From NCBI GenBank assembly GCA_043782425.1, contig JAYWAM010000081.1, forward strand, positions 1 to 18,033: a DNA stretch of 18,033 nt, read 5' to 3'. Shown in pieces: positions 6,113 to 13,475 of the stretch. Source of the DNA: JAYWAM01 sp043782425. GTDB taxonomy: Bacteria; Pseudomonadota; Gammaproteobacteria; Burkholderiales; Usitatibacteraceae. The notes beneath the pieces are model-generated. The model was given only the letters and a program-made list of their open reading frames with translations. It searched no databases and was not told where the DNA came from. Made by a program: the position numbers and the translations under genes. Within the stretch, counting starts at the first letter, position 1, and the number at the start of each line of letters is the position of its first letter.

Positions 6113-7071
6113 TTCAATGTGACATCGACCGGCTGACCGGGATGCAGTCTGGTCGCTTGATCGGCAGCGGGCCTGGCTTCGACATAAAAAACCAGCTTGG
6201 TGCGCGAATCCTGGCTATAGATCACCGGCGGCGTGTATTCCGCCTGCGGAGAGATAAAGCTCACTACGGCATTGATGGGCTCGCCACAGCCGTTGCAGGC
6301 CAGGGTGACGTTTTGCCCCATCTTGAGGGAACCTACGCTGGCTTCGGGGACAAAGAAGCGAACCTTGATCTTGCCAGGCGGCAGCAAACTGACCACCGGG
6401 CTGCCTGCGGGAACCCACTCGCCGGGCGAAAAAAAAGTATCCTGCACCAATGCCGTGGCTGGAGAGGAGACGGTTTTTTGCGCCAGCTTCCACTCACTTT
6501 GCGCCAGCGCCGCCTTGGCAGCCTCGATTTCGTAGCGGGCGGCATTAATTTCCGCTTCGCGTCCCACACTTGACTTCGCCGTGCGCGCCTGGGCCTCCAT
6601 TTCCGCCACCTTGGCAAGATCGCGCTGCGCATTGGCGCGCGCCTCATCGAGCTTTGCCTTGGAAATGAAGCCTTGCTTGAAAAGATTCTCCTGTTGCACC
6701 AGTTGGTTGGCGGAAAGCTCGCGCACCGCGTTTGCCTGCGCGCCTTGCGCGCGGATGGCGTCCACTTCGCTGCCGCGCCGCCCGGCCTCAAGATTGGCAA
6801 GCCGCGCCGCCGCAGCGCCGACACGCTCCTGGGCCTCGCGCAGCGCGGCTTGCTCGCTCATTGCTTCAAGCACAAATAGCGCCGCGCCCGAGGCCACCTG
6901 CTGGCCGCGGCTGACGGAAAGTTTTTGCAGCGCGCCTGCGAATGGCGCCGCGATATGCAGGAATTCGCCTTCGGCATATCCCTGGAATGTTGCCGCTGGC
7001 CTCTCGCTGCACGCCAAGAGTAAAAGGGGAAACAGCACTATAGAGTAGGGTGTGGCAGCGGTTTTAAGCAT
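6109..7071 (-). CDS. HlyD-family membrane-fusion lipoprotein
   Basis: This 320-residue periplasmic adaptor of the exporter resembles YbhG-type proteins of the HlyD family. The start at 7071 (MLKTAATPYS) is chosen over a longer frame because it gives a lipoprotein signal: a hydrophobic stretch ending LLLLAC with Cys21 as the lipidated residue. Two lipoyl-like halves (about 32-70 and 198-230) flank a long alanine-rich coiled coil (about 70-195), followed by a beta-barrel region (230-320). CNGC (259-262) is an unusual vicinal cysteine pair. It is the first gene of the exporter operon and is divergent from rplN. No strong Shine-Dalgarno sequence or promoter was identified. Confidence 0.87.
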   Translation of the reverse strand: MLKTAATPYSIVLFPLLLLACSERPAATFQGYAEGEFLHIAAPFAGALQKLSVSRGQQVASGAALFVLEAMSEQAALREAQERVGAAAARLANLEAGRRGSEVDAIRAQGAQANAVRELSANQLVQQENLFKQGFISKAKLDEARANAQRDLAKVAEMEAQARTAKSSVGREAEINAARYEIEAAKAALAQSEWKLAQKTVSSPATALVQDTFFSPGEWVPAGSPVVSLLPPGKIKVRFFVPEASVGSLKMGQNVTLACNGCGEPINAVVSFISPQAEYTPPVIYSQDSRTKLVFYVEARPAADQATRLHPGQPVDVTLK

Positions 7072-7168
7072 CGGAGGCGCTTTAGGCGGCATTTGACTGC
7101 AATCTGGCAAGAATACGGGTTTATTGGATTTCCAACGTAAGAGTACATTATGGCTCCCCCGATTGAAC

Positions 7169-7201
7169 ACCGCTTGAAAATACCGCTTGAAAATACGCTT
7201 G
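7169..7201. repeat. 13-bp tandem repeat, two and a half copies
   Basis: ACCGCTTGAAAAT is repeated exactly at 7169-7181 and 7182-7194 and partially at 7195-7201 (ACGCTTG). The last partial copy supplies the first bases of the rplN -35 box. It lies in the space between the divergent exporter operon and rplN. Confidence 0.8.
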
Positions 7202-7228
7202 CCAAGCGCATGAAATTGCGCTTATAAT
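7199..7228 (+). promoter_or_regulatory. Putative main promoter of the spc-alpha operon
   Basis: TTGCCA (7199-7204) and a perfect TATAAT (7223-7228), 18 bases apart, make the best sigma-70 match in the region. A dyad AAGCGCA-TGAAAT-TGCGCTT (7204-7223) fills the spacer almost exactly and could bind a regulator. Transcription would start near 7235. This promoter is needed because no S10-operon gene lies upstream. Confidence 0.65.
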
Positions 7229-7234
7229 CGCGCT

Positions 7235-7515
7235 CTTTGCTGCTTCAGGCCTTGGTTTCGATGGCCTAAAGTCTGCTGTTTCGCCACCTGCGAGTAATCA
7301 AAGGGGCGTCGCCCGAGAGTCTGCCGAAACCGCGCGCCGCGTTTGTAATGTTGTATGCGGAGCGCTTTAAATGATCGGGCCATAGACGCGTTTTTTTGCG
7401 TATTCGTAACCTGTCAGGTGTTTCCCCCCGGGAAGTTTCTGGCTTTAAACGGATCCAAAACTAGCTATTGCATGGGTTGTCATCCTGCAATGGGTTAAGT
7501 TGGAGAGATAATAAA
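7235..7515 (+). other. Long untranslated leader of the spc operon
   Basis: About 280 bases separate the predicted transcript start from rplN, with no credible gene on either strand. Possible structure includes AGGCC/GGCCT around 7249-7268, a distant CACCTG/CAGGTG pair (near 7287 and 7413), and ATTGCA (7467-7472) with TGCAAT (7486-7491) shortly before the ribosome-binding site. A T7 run (about 7391-7397) lies within ACGCG-T-GCGT but makes only a weak hairpin. I see no remnant of rpsQ or rpmC here. A regulatory leader is possible but not shown. Confidence 0.45.
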
Positions 7516-7884
7516 ATGATTCAGATGCAGTCTATTCTCGATGTCGCCGATAACACCGGCGCGCGATCGGTAATGTGTATCAAGGTGCTGGGCGGCTCCA
7601 AGCGTCGCTATGCAGGCATTGGAGACATTATCAAAGTCAGCATTAAATCCGCCGCGCCGCGTGGCCGCGTGAAAAAAGGCGAGATATACACCGCCGTAGT
7701 AGTGCGCACCGCCAAAGGTGTGCGCCGCAGCGACGGCTCGTTGATCAAGTTCGACTCCAACGCCGCAGTGCTGTTAAACCCCAAAATGGAACCCATCGGC
7801 ACGCGCATTTTCGGGCCGGTGACGCGTGAGCTGCGCAATGAGCGCTTCATGAAAATCGTCTCGCTCGCGCCAGAAGTATTGTAA
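7516..7884 (+). CDS. rplN: 50S ribosomal protein L14
   Basis: This 122-residue L14 binds 23S rRNA at the subunit interface near the GTPase-factor site and forms an intersubunit bridge. The sequence is family-typical from MIQMQSILDVADNTGARS to IVSLAPEVL, with the conserved GDIIKVSIK and GEIYTAVVVRT segments. ATG 7516 is chosen over an upstream in-frame ATG (7468) because it gives the family N-terminus and has GGAGAG at 7502-7507. As first gene of the spc operon it normally follows rpsQ; here it follows a long leader and a divergent exporter operon. Confidence 0.97.
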   Translation: MIQMQSILDVADNTGARSVMCIKVLGGSKRRYAGIGDIIKVSIKSAAPRGRVKKGEIYTAVVVRTAKGVRRSDGSLIKFDSNAAVLLNPKMEPIGTRIFGPVTRELRNERFMKIVSLAPEVL

Positions 7885-7896
7885 GGAAATCCGCCC

Positions 7897-8214
7897 ATGA
7901 ACAAAATTCGCAAAGGCGACCAGGTGGTCGTCACCACTGGTAAAGACAAAGGCAAGCGCGGCACCGTGCTGCGCATATTGCCTTCCTCCAAGGTAGTGGT
8001 TGAGGGTGTCAATCGCGTCAAGAAGCATCAGAAACCCAATCCAACGAAGGGCCAGACCGGCGGCATCGTGGATATAGAAATGCCGCTCCAGGCTTCAAAC
8101 CTGGCGATTTTTAATTCGGTCAGCAGCAAGGCCGACCGCGTTGGCTTCCGTGTGCTTGAAGACGGCCGCAAGGTGCGTTTTTTCAAGTCCAACGGTGAAG
8201 TCATCGACGTATAA
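7897..8214 (+). CDS. rplX: 50S ribosomal protein L24
   Basis: This 105-residue L24 is an early assembly-initiating protein of the large subunit, binding the 5' end of 23S rRNA near the peptide exit. An N-terminal KOW motif is seen at KGDQVVVTTGKDKGKRGTV (residues 6-24), followed by VEGVNRVKKHQKPN. AAGGA (7883-7887) overlaps the rplN stop, coupling the two genes. The length matches the family. Confidence 0.97.
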   Translation: MNKIRKGDQVVVTTGKDKGKRGTVLRILPSSKVVVEGVNRVKKHQKPNPTKGQTGGIVDIEMPLQASNLAIFNSVSSKADRVGFRVLEDGRKVRFFKSNGEVIDV

Positions 8215-8220
8215 ATGTAC

Positions 8221-8236
8221 GCTTAGTGGAGTAAGC
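8221..8236 (+). promoter_or_regulatory. Hairpin with the rplE ribosome-binding site in its loop
   Basis: GCTTA (8221-8225) pairs with TAAGC (8232-8236), leaving GTGGAG as a six-base loop that contains the GGAG box two bases from ATG 8238 on the stem's far side. In E. coli, S8 represses the spc mRNA at the rplX-rplE junction, so this is the expected place for a control element. Whether S8 binds here is inference; the characteristic S8 internal loop is not evident. Confidence 0.4.
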
Positions 8237-8237
8237 A

Positions 8238-8777
8238 ATGGCTCGTCTACACAGCTTTTATAAAGAGACCGTTGTGCCGCAACTGATGAAACAGTTCGGC
8301 TACAAGTCGCTTATGCAGGTGCCGCGCATTTCCAAGATCACCCTCAACATGGGTGTCGGCGAGGCGGTTGCCGACAAGAAAGTCATGGATCATGCGGTCA
8401 GTGACATGCAGAAAATCGCCGGGCAGAAACCGGTGGTCACCAAGTCGAAGAAATCCATCGCCGGCTACAAAATCCGCGAGGGTTATCCCATCGGCTGCAT
8501 GGTGACGCTGCGTTCGACGCGCATGTATGAGTTTCTTGATCGTCTGGTTACCGTGTCGCTGCCACGGGTGCGCGACTTCCGCGGTATTTCCGGCCGCTCG
8601 TTCGATGGGCGCGGCAATTACAACATGGGCATCAAAGAGCAGATCATTTTCCCGGAAATCGAATACGACAAAATCGATACGCTGCGGGGCATGAACATTT
8701 CCATCACCACGACTGCGAAGTCCGATGCGGAAGCCAAAGCGCTTCTCGCCGCCTTCAAGTTTCCCTTCAAGAATTGA
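8238..8777 (+). CDS. rplE: 50S ribosomal protein L5
   Basis: This 179-residue L5 carries 5S rRNA into the central protuberance together with L18 and contacts the P-site tRNA. Family blocks are clear: PRISKITLNMGVGEA, QKPVVTKSKKSIAGYKIREG, VSLPRVRDFRG and GNYNMGIKEQIIFPEI. The length equals that of E. coli L5. It is the third spc gene, 23 bases after rplX, with its ribosome-binding site in a hairpin loop. Its stop codon forms part of the rpsN ribosome-binding site. Confidence 0.98.
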   Translation: MARLHSFYKETVVPQLMKQFGYKSLMQVPRISKITLNMGVGEAVADKKVMDHAVSDMQKIAGQKPVVTKSKKSIAGYKIREGYPIGCMVTLRSTRMYEFLDRLVTVSLPRVRDFRGISGRSFDGRGNYNMGIKEQIIFPEIEYDKIDTLRGMNISITTTAKSDAEAKALLAAFKFPFKN

Positions 8778-8784
8778 GGTTGAC

Positions 8785-9090
8785 GTGGCAAAACTCTCTC
8801 TGATCAATCGTGATGAAAAGCGCCGCAAGCTGGCCAAGAAATATGCGGGCAAGCGCGCTGATCTGGTCAAGATTATCGAAGACCAAAGCATTCCGGAAGA
8901 AGACCGCTACCAGGCGCGCCTGAAGCTGCAAGCGCTGCCGCGTAATTCGAACCCGACGCGGCAACGCAATCGTTGTGCGCTGACCGGGCGCCCGCGCGGC
9001 GTTTACAGCAAGTTCGGTCTGGGACGCAACAAGCTGCGCGAATTCGCCATGATGGGCGAAATTCCCGGCGTGACAAAAGCCAGTTGGTAA
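8785..9090 (+). CDS. rpsN: 30S ribosomal protein S14
   Basis: This 101-residue S14 of the long, zinc-independent type belongs to the 30S head near the A site. It has AKLSLINRDEKRRKLAKKYA at the N-terminus and the conserved RNRCALTGRPRG segment with only one cysteine, so the CxxC zinc knuckle is absent. GTG 8785 is the start: it gives the correct N-terminus and length, and GAGG (8776-8779), overlapping the rplE stop, lies five bases upstream. A longer ATG frame from 8725 would run through rplE and is rejected. Confidence 0.97.
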   Translation: MAKLSLINRDEKRRKLAKKYAGKRADLVKIIEDQSIPEEDRYQARLKLQALPRNSNPTRQRNRCALTGRPRGVYSKFGLGRNKLREFAMMGEIPGVTKASW

Positions 9091-9102
9091 GGAGCATAGC
9101 GA

Positions 9103-9498
9103 ATGAGCATGAGTGATCCGATCGCCGATATGCTGACTCGCATCCGCAATGCGCAAGCATCGGAAAAAGTCACCGTATCGATGCCTTCATCCAAGGTCAA
9201 GGTATCCATTGCCGAAGTCTTGAAGAGCGAAGGGTATATCGACAATTTCGCGGTGCGCGATGTTGAAGGCAAGCCGCTGCTTGAGGTTGCTCTCAAGTAT
9301 TACGCCGGCAAGCCCGTCATCGAAAAGATCGAGCGCGTATCGCGTCCCGGTCTGCGTATTTACCGCGGGCGCGAGGATATTCCGCAGGTCATGAACGGTC
9401 TGGGGGTCGCAATTGTGTCGACTTCCAGGGGCGTGATGACCGACCGCAAGGCGCGCCAGACGGGCGTCGGCGGCGAAGTTCTGTGTATCGTGGTTTAA
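9103..9498 (+). CDS. rpsH: 30S ribosomal protein S8
   Basis: This 131-residue S8 binds helix 21 of 16S rRNA and organises the central domain; in E. coli it is also the translational repressor of the spc operon. The sequence has MSDPIADMLTRIRNAQ at the start and the C-terminal signature GLGVAIVSTSRGVMTDRKAR with GGEVLCIVV. ATG 9103 has AAGGAG at 9089-9094 overlapping the rpsN stop; ATG 9109 is an alternative two codons later. Its presence makes feedback control plausible here, but the binding site is not proven. Confidence 0.98.
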   Translation: MSMSDPIADMLTRIRNAQASEKVTVSMPSSKVKVSIAEVLKSEGYIDNFAVRDVEGKPLLEVALKYYAGKPVIEKIERVSRPGLRIYRGREDIPQVMNGLGVAIVSTSRGVMTDRKARQTGVGGEVLCIVV

Positions 9499-9508
9499 GG
9501 GGAACAAC

Positions 9509-10042
9509 ATGTCACGAGTTGCAAAAGCCCCCGTCATCGTTCCGGCCAAGGTCGAGGTGACCATCAGCGACGCGCAGATCATGGTCAAGGGTCCGCTCGG
9601 CACACTGCATCAGGCAGCCAGCACCGATGTCGTCGTCAAACGCGATGGCGACAAGCTGACTTTTGCCGCCGCCAACGACAGCAAGCAGGCCAACGCCATG
9701 TCGGGCACCATGCGCGCACTGGTTGCCAACATGGTGACGGGTGTAGACAAAGGTTTCGAGAAAAAACTGCTGCTGGTTGGCGTGGGATACAAGGCGCAAG
9801 CGCAAGGCGCCAAGCTGAATCTGACACTGGGTTTCTCGCACCCGGTGGTGCATCAAATGCCCGAGGGCGTGAAGGTGGAGACGCCGCTGCCCACGGAAAT
9901 CATTATCAAAGGCGCCGACAGACAGAAGGTCGGCCAGGTCGCTGCGGAAGTACGCGCCTATAAAGCTCCCGAACCCTACAAGGGCAAGGGCGTGCGCTAC
10001 TCCGATGAAAAAGTGACACTGAAAGAAACCAAGAAGAAGTAA
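9509..10042 (+). CDS. rplF: 50S ribosomal protein L6
   Basis: This 177-residue L6 sits beside the sarcin-ricin loop and the factor-binding site. It shows the two repeated alpha/beta domains of the family (about residues 1-80 and 82-175), with KKLLLVGVGYKAQAQGAKL and the C-terminal signature APEPYKGKGVRY. AAGGGGA (9497-9503) overlaps the rpsH stop and precedes ATG 9509. Length and order are standard. Confidence 0.98.
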   Translation: MSRVAKAPVIVPAKVEVTISDAQIMVKGPLGTLHQAASTDVVVKRDGDKLTFAAANDSKQANAMSGTMRALVANMVTGVDKGFEKKLLLVGVGYKAQAQGAKLNLTLGFSHPVVHQMPEGVKVETPLPTEIIIKGADRQKVGQVAAEVRAYKAPEPYKGKGVRYSDEKVTLKETKKK

Positions 10043-10053
10043 TCGAGGCCGCT

Positions 10054-10410
10054 ATGATAGACAAAAATTCAGCGCGTCAGCGTCGCGCCGCCAAAACCCG
10101 GGCAACCATTGCCCGCTTGAAGGCTGTGCGCCTGACGGTGCATCGCACCAATCTGCATATTTATGCGCAAATCATCGATGCGAGCGGCAGCAAGGTGCTC
10201 GCCTCCGCTTCAACTGCCGAGAAAGTAGTGCGCGGCCAGGTGAAAAATGGCGGCAACAAAGAGGCTGCGGCTCTGGTGGGCAAGCAAATTGCCGAACGCG
10301 CCAAGCAAGCGGGTATTGAAAAAGTGGCGTTTGACCGCGCCGGTTACAGCTATCACGGTCGCATCAAGGCGCTTGCCGATGCTGCTCGTGAAGGCGGTCT
10401 TCAGTTCTAA
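10054..10410 (+). CDS. rplR: 50S ribosomal protein L18
   Basis: This 118-residue L18 binds 5S rRNA with L5 in the central protuberance. It has a basic N-terminal tail (RQRRAAKTRATIARL), then RLTVHRTNLHIYAQII and the C-terminal FDRAGYSYHGRIKALADAAREGG signature region (about residues 94-116). A GAGG box (10045-10048) lies five bases before ATG 10054. It is eleven bases after rplF. Confidence 0.97.
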   Translation: MIDKNSARQRRAAKTRATIARLKAVRLTVHRTNLHIYAQIIDASGSKVLASASTAEKVVRGQVKNGGNKEAAALVGKQIAERAKQAGIEKVAFDRAGYSYHGRIKALADAAREGGLQF

Positions 10411-10427
10411 GCTGAGAAAGAACCCCT

Positions 10428-10937
10428 ATGGCAAAGATGGAAATGAAAGAAGAACGCGGCGACGGCTTGCGCGAGAAAATGATTTCGGTAAACCGCGTCA
10501 CCAAAGTGGTGAAGGGCGGACGAATTCTCGGCTTTGCGGCACTCACTGTGGTCGGCGACGGCGATGGTTCGGTGGGCATGGGCAAGGGCAAGTCGCGCGA
10601 AGTGCCGGTGGCGGTGCAAAAAGCCATGGAACAGGCGCGTCGCAACTTAAAGAAATTACCGCTCAAGGGCGGCACCATACACCATGAAGTGCTGGGCCAG
10701 CACGGCGCAACGCGCGTATTCATGAAGCCCGCACCTGACGGCAACGGCATCAAGGCCGGCGGCGCCATGCGCGCCGTGTTTGAGGTAATGGGCGTGACCA
10801 ATATTTCCGCCAAGTGCCACGGCTCGACCAATCCGTATAACGTGGTTCGCGCCACCTTGAACGGACTGGAGCAGATCAGCCGTCCGTCCGAAGTCGCAGC
10901 CAAGCGCGGCAAGACGGTCGAAGAGATTATGGAGTAA
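10428..10937 (+). CDS. rpsE: 30S ribosomal protein S5
   Basis: This 169-residue S5 lies near the mRNA entry and decoding centre and contributes to fidelity. The dsRBD-like N-terminal domain has LREKMISVNRVTKVVKGGR and GFAALTVVGDGDGSVGMGKG (about residues 15-60). The C-terminal domain has GITNISAKC-like GVTNISAKCHGSTNPYNVV and the conserved Asn/Val pair. The upstream GAGAAAG (10414-10420) is a modest ribosome-binding site. Its stop overlaps the GGAG box of rpmD. Confidence 0.97.
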   Translation: MAKMEMKEERGDGLREKMISVNRVTKVVKGGRILGFAALTVVGDGDGSVGMGKGKSREVPVAVQKAMEQARRNLKKLPLKGGTIHHEVLGQHGATRVFMKPAPDGNGIKAGGAMRAVFEVMGVTNISAKCHGSTNPYNVVRATLNGLEQISRPSEVAAKRGKTVEEIME

Positions 10938-10940
10938 GTC

Positions 10941-11198
10941 ATGACTGCCACCAAGGAACCCGCAAAAAAAGCCGAGACGAAAGTCAAAGCAAAAGTTGAG
11001 AAGAAAGTTGTGCCGCCCAGCGGCAAGAAAATCCGCGTCACCCTGGTAAAAGGTCTGCGCGGCACTATTGAAAAACATCGCGCCTGCGTGCGCGGCCTGG
11101 GTTTGCGTCATCGCGAACACACGGTGGAAGTGCAAGACACGCCGTCGGTGCGCGGCATGATTAACAAGGTCAGCTTCCTGGTGAAGGTTGAGGATTAA
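10941..11198 (+). CDS. rpmD: 50S ribosomal protein L30 with N-terminal extension
   Basis: This 85-residue frame contains L30, a small 23S rRNA-binding protein of the large subunit. The L30 fold occupies about residues 27-85: KKIRVTLVKGLRGTIEKHRA, CVRGLGLRHREHTVEV, then SVRGMINKVSFLVKV. The first about 26 residues are a lysine/alanine-rich tail absent from the usual 58-62 residue proteins. ATG 10941 has a good GGAG box (10931-10934). A GTG at codon 24 (11010) would give a normal 62-residue L30, so internal initiation is an alternative. Three bases separate it from rpsE. Confidence 0.93.
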   Translation: MTATKEPAKKAETKVKAKVEKKVVPPSGKKIRVTLVKGLRGTIEKHRACVRGLGLRHREHTVEVQDTPSVRGMINKVSFLVKVED

Positions 11199-11250
11199 GC
11201 AAATGGAAAACGCGATGGTAAATGCGAAAGACAGCGCGATGAAGGACACG

Positions 11251-11715
11251 ATGGAGCTGAACACCATCAAGCCTGCTGACGGCGCCAACAAACCGCGCCG
11301 CCGTGTCGGCCGTGGCATAGGCTCGGGCCTGGGCAAGACTGCGGGCCGTGGTCACAAGGGCCAGAAATCGCGCTCGGGCGGATTTCACAAAGTCGGATTT
11401 GAAGGCGGTCAGATGCCGCTACAGCGTCGTTTACCCAAGCGCGGCTTCATTTCGCTGACGCGCAATGATTGCGCCGAAGTGCGCCTGTCTGAGATCAACC
11501 AATTGAAGACTGACACCGTTGATCTGGTCACGCTCAAGCTGGCCGGTGTCGTGGGTCATGCCGTTCTTTCGGCAAAGGTCATACTGTCCGGCAAAATCGA
11601 GAAAAAAGTCAAAATCGTCGGCCTGGGTGTCACCAAAGGTGCGAGAGCGGCTATCGAAGCGGCAGGCGGCTTGATCGAGAACCCGGTCAAAGTTGAAAAC
11701 ACGGCTAAAGGCTAG
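11251..11715 (+). CDS. rplO: 50S ribosomal protein L15
   Basis: This 154-residue L15 is a late assembly protein of the large subunit. It shows MELNTIKPADGANK, then the basic glycine-rich tail RRRVGRGIGSGLGKTAGRG, GGQMPLQRRLPKRGF and a C-terminal globular domain (about residues 70-150). ATG 11251 gives the family N-terminus, with AAGGA at 11242-11246. An in-frame ATG at 11203 has a better-spaced GAGGA box (11190-11194) and would add 16 residues, coupled four bases from the rpmD stop. The true start is undecided between these two. Confidence 0.95.
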   Translation: MELNTIKPADGANKPRRRVGRGIGSGLGKTAGRGHKGQKSRSGGFHKVGFEGGQMPLQRRLPKRGFISLTRNDCAEVRLSEINQLKTDTVDLVTLKLAGVVGHAVLSAKVILSGKIEKKVKIVGLGVTKGARAAIEAAGGLIENPVKVENTAKG

Positions 11716-11729
11716 TCAGAGGAATCGAT

Positions 11730-13052
11730 TTGGCGTCCAATCCTATAGCAGCGGTAAGCAAACTCGGTGACTTAAAACGTCGCCTGTGGTTTCTGCTGTT
11801 TGCGCTTGTCGTGTTCCGCATCGGTACACACATCCCTGTGCCCGGCATCAATGCGGACGAACTTGCGCGGCTGTTCGAGCAGCAGAAGGGCACGATACTG
11901 GGCATATTCAATATGTTCTCTGGCGGCGCGCTGCAACGTTTTTCGGTGTTCGCGCTGGGCATCATGCCTTACATTTCGGCTTCCATCATCATGCAATTGC
12001 TGACGGTGGTGGTGCCGACTCTGGAAACGCTGAAAAAAGAAGGCGAAGCCGGACGGCGCAAGATCACGCAGTACACGCGCTACGGCACGGTGTTCCTGGC
12101 GTTGTTTCAGTCCTTTGGCATCGCCATTGCGCTTGAGTCACAGCACGGCCTGGTGCAAGAAGCGGGAATGACATTCCGCCTGGTCACCGCCACGACGCTG
12201 GTGACAGGCACAATGTTCTTGATGTGGCTGGGCGAGCAGATCACTGAGCGCGGTGTCGGCAACGGCATATCTATTATCATTTTCGCCGGCATAGTCGCCG
12301 GTCTGCCAGCGGCCATAGGCGGCACGCTGGAGTTGGCGCGCACCGGCGGCATGTCCATCCCGGTGGTGCTGCTGGTCATCGCGCTGGTGATTGCGGTCAC
12401 TACTTTCGTGGTTTTTGTGGAGCGCGGGCAACGCAAGATTCTGGTTAATTATGCCAAGCGTCAGGTAGGCAACAAGCTGTATGGCGGGCAATCGTCGCAT
12501 TTACCGCTCAAGCTCAATATGTCGGGCGTGATCCCGCCGATTTTTGCCTCATCGATTATTCTGTTCCCCGCCACCATGGCAGGCTGGTTCGGCGCCAATG
12601 GCAGTAACATGACTTGGTTGAAAGATGTCGGCGCCGCGATGTCTCCCGGGCAACCGCTTTACACCACGCTGTACGCCTCGGCCATTATATTTTTCTGCTT
12701 CTTCTATACCGCGCTGGTGTTCAACTCAAAAGAGACCGCCGACAACCTGAAGAAAAGCGGCGCATTTGTACCCGGTATCCGCCCCGGCGAGCAGACGGCG
12801 AAATTTATCGACAAGATTCTGATGCGCCTCACCTTGATTGGCGCGCTGTACATTACGCTGGTGTGTTTGCTGCCCGAGTTCCTCAATATCCAGTTCAATG
12901 TGCCGTTTTATTTCGGTGGCACATCGCTGCTTATCATCGTGGTGACGTCCATGGACTTCATGGCGCAGTTGCAGGCCTACATGATGTCGCACCAGTATGA
13001 AAGCTTGCTCAAGAAGGCCAACTTCAAGGGCGGCGGCTTTCCGGTTCGCTAA
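11730..13052 (+). CDS. secY: SecY, protein-conducting channel of the Sec translocon
   Basis: This 440-residue inner-membrane protein forms the SecYEG channel for secretion and membrane insertion. About ten hydrophobic helices run through the sequence, starting at residues 18-35 (LWFLLFALVVFRIG). Landmarks are HIPVPGIN, FSGGALQRFSVFALGIMPYI (plug/TM2 region), KRQVGNKLYGGQSSHLPLKL in the cytoplasmic loop and GIRPGEQTAKFIDKIL. The start is TTG 11730 with AGAGGA at 11718-11723, which gives the expected N-terminus. It lies in its standard place after rplO. Confidence 0.98.
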   Translation: MASNPIAAVSKLGDLKRRLWFLLFALVVFRIGTHIPVPGINADELARLFEQQKGTILGIFNMFSGGALQRFSVFALGIMPYISASIIMQLLTVVVPTLETLKKEGEAGRRKITQYTRYGTVFLALFQSFGIAIALESQHGLVQEAGMTFRLVTATTLVTGTMFLMWLGEQITERGVGNGISIIIFAGIVAGLPAAIGGTLELARTGGMSIPVVLLVIALVIAVTTFVVFVERGQRKILVNYAKRQVGNKLYGGQSSHLPLKLNMSGVIPPIFASSIILFPATMAGWFGANGSNMTWLKDVGAAMSPGQPLYTTLYASAIIFFCFFYTALVFNSKETADNLKKSGAFVPGIRPGEQTAKFIDKILMRLTLIGALYITLVCLLPEFLNIQFNVPFYFGGTSLLIIVVTSMDFMAQLQAYMMSHQYESLLKKANFKGGGFPVR

Positions 13053-13077
13053 AGCGGACGGGTAAAGAAAGGATTGA

Positions 13078-13296
13078 ATGGCGAAAGAAGAAACCATCCA
13101 GATGCAAGGGGAGATTGTTGAAACCCTCCCCAATGCAATGTTCCGGGTGAAGCTGGAAAATGGCCACATAGTCTTGGGCCACATTTCTGGAAAAATGCGC
13201 ATGCACTATATACGCATATTGCCAGGCGACAAAGTGACGGTGGAATTAACGCCATACGATTTAACCAAAGCAAGAATTACGTTCCGCGCCAAGTAG
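13078..13296 (+). CDS. infA: Translation initiation factor IF-1
   Basis: This 72-residue single OB-fold protein binds the 30S A site and helps IF-2 and IF-3 during initiation. Family sequence is clear: MAKEETIQMQGEIVETLPNA, FRVKLENGHIVLGHISGKMR, RILPGDKVTVELTPYDL. AAAGGA (13068-13073) precedes ATG 13078. Location between secY and rpmJ is usual in Betaproteobacteria and differs from E. coli. Confidence 0.97.
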   Translation: MAKEETIQMQGEIVETLPNAMFRVKLENGHIVLGHISGKMRMHYIRILPGDKVTVELTPYDLTKARITFRAK

Positions 13297-13339
13297 GGGC
13301 GGTGGTAAGCAAAACGAGACGTAAAACAAGGAGCAAGAA

Positions 13340-13453
13340 ATGCGAGTACAGGCTTCCGTAAAGAAAATTTGCCGCCACTGCAAGCTGGTGCGGCGCAAGG
13401 GCGTGTTGCGTGTGATCTGCGTTGAGCCGCGTCACAAACAACGTCAAGGTTAA
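13340..13453 (+). CDS. rpmJ: 50S ribosomal protein L36
   Basis: This 37-residue L36, the smallest large-subunit protein, reads MRVQASVKKICRHCKLVRRK and ends VEPRHKQRQG. The zinc ribbon is complete (Cys11, Cys14, Cys27, His32), so it is the zinc-binding form. AAGGAG (13328-13333) is six bases before ATG 13340. It lies between infA and rpsM as in other betaproteobacteria. Confidence 0.96.
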   Translation: MRVQASVKKICRHCKLVRRKGVLRVICVEPRHKQRQG

Positions 13454-13475
13454 TCGAGAAAGCACAAGGTACATC

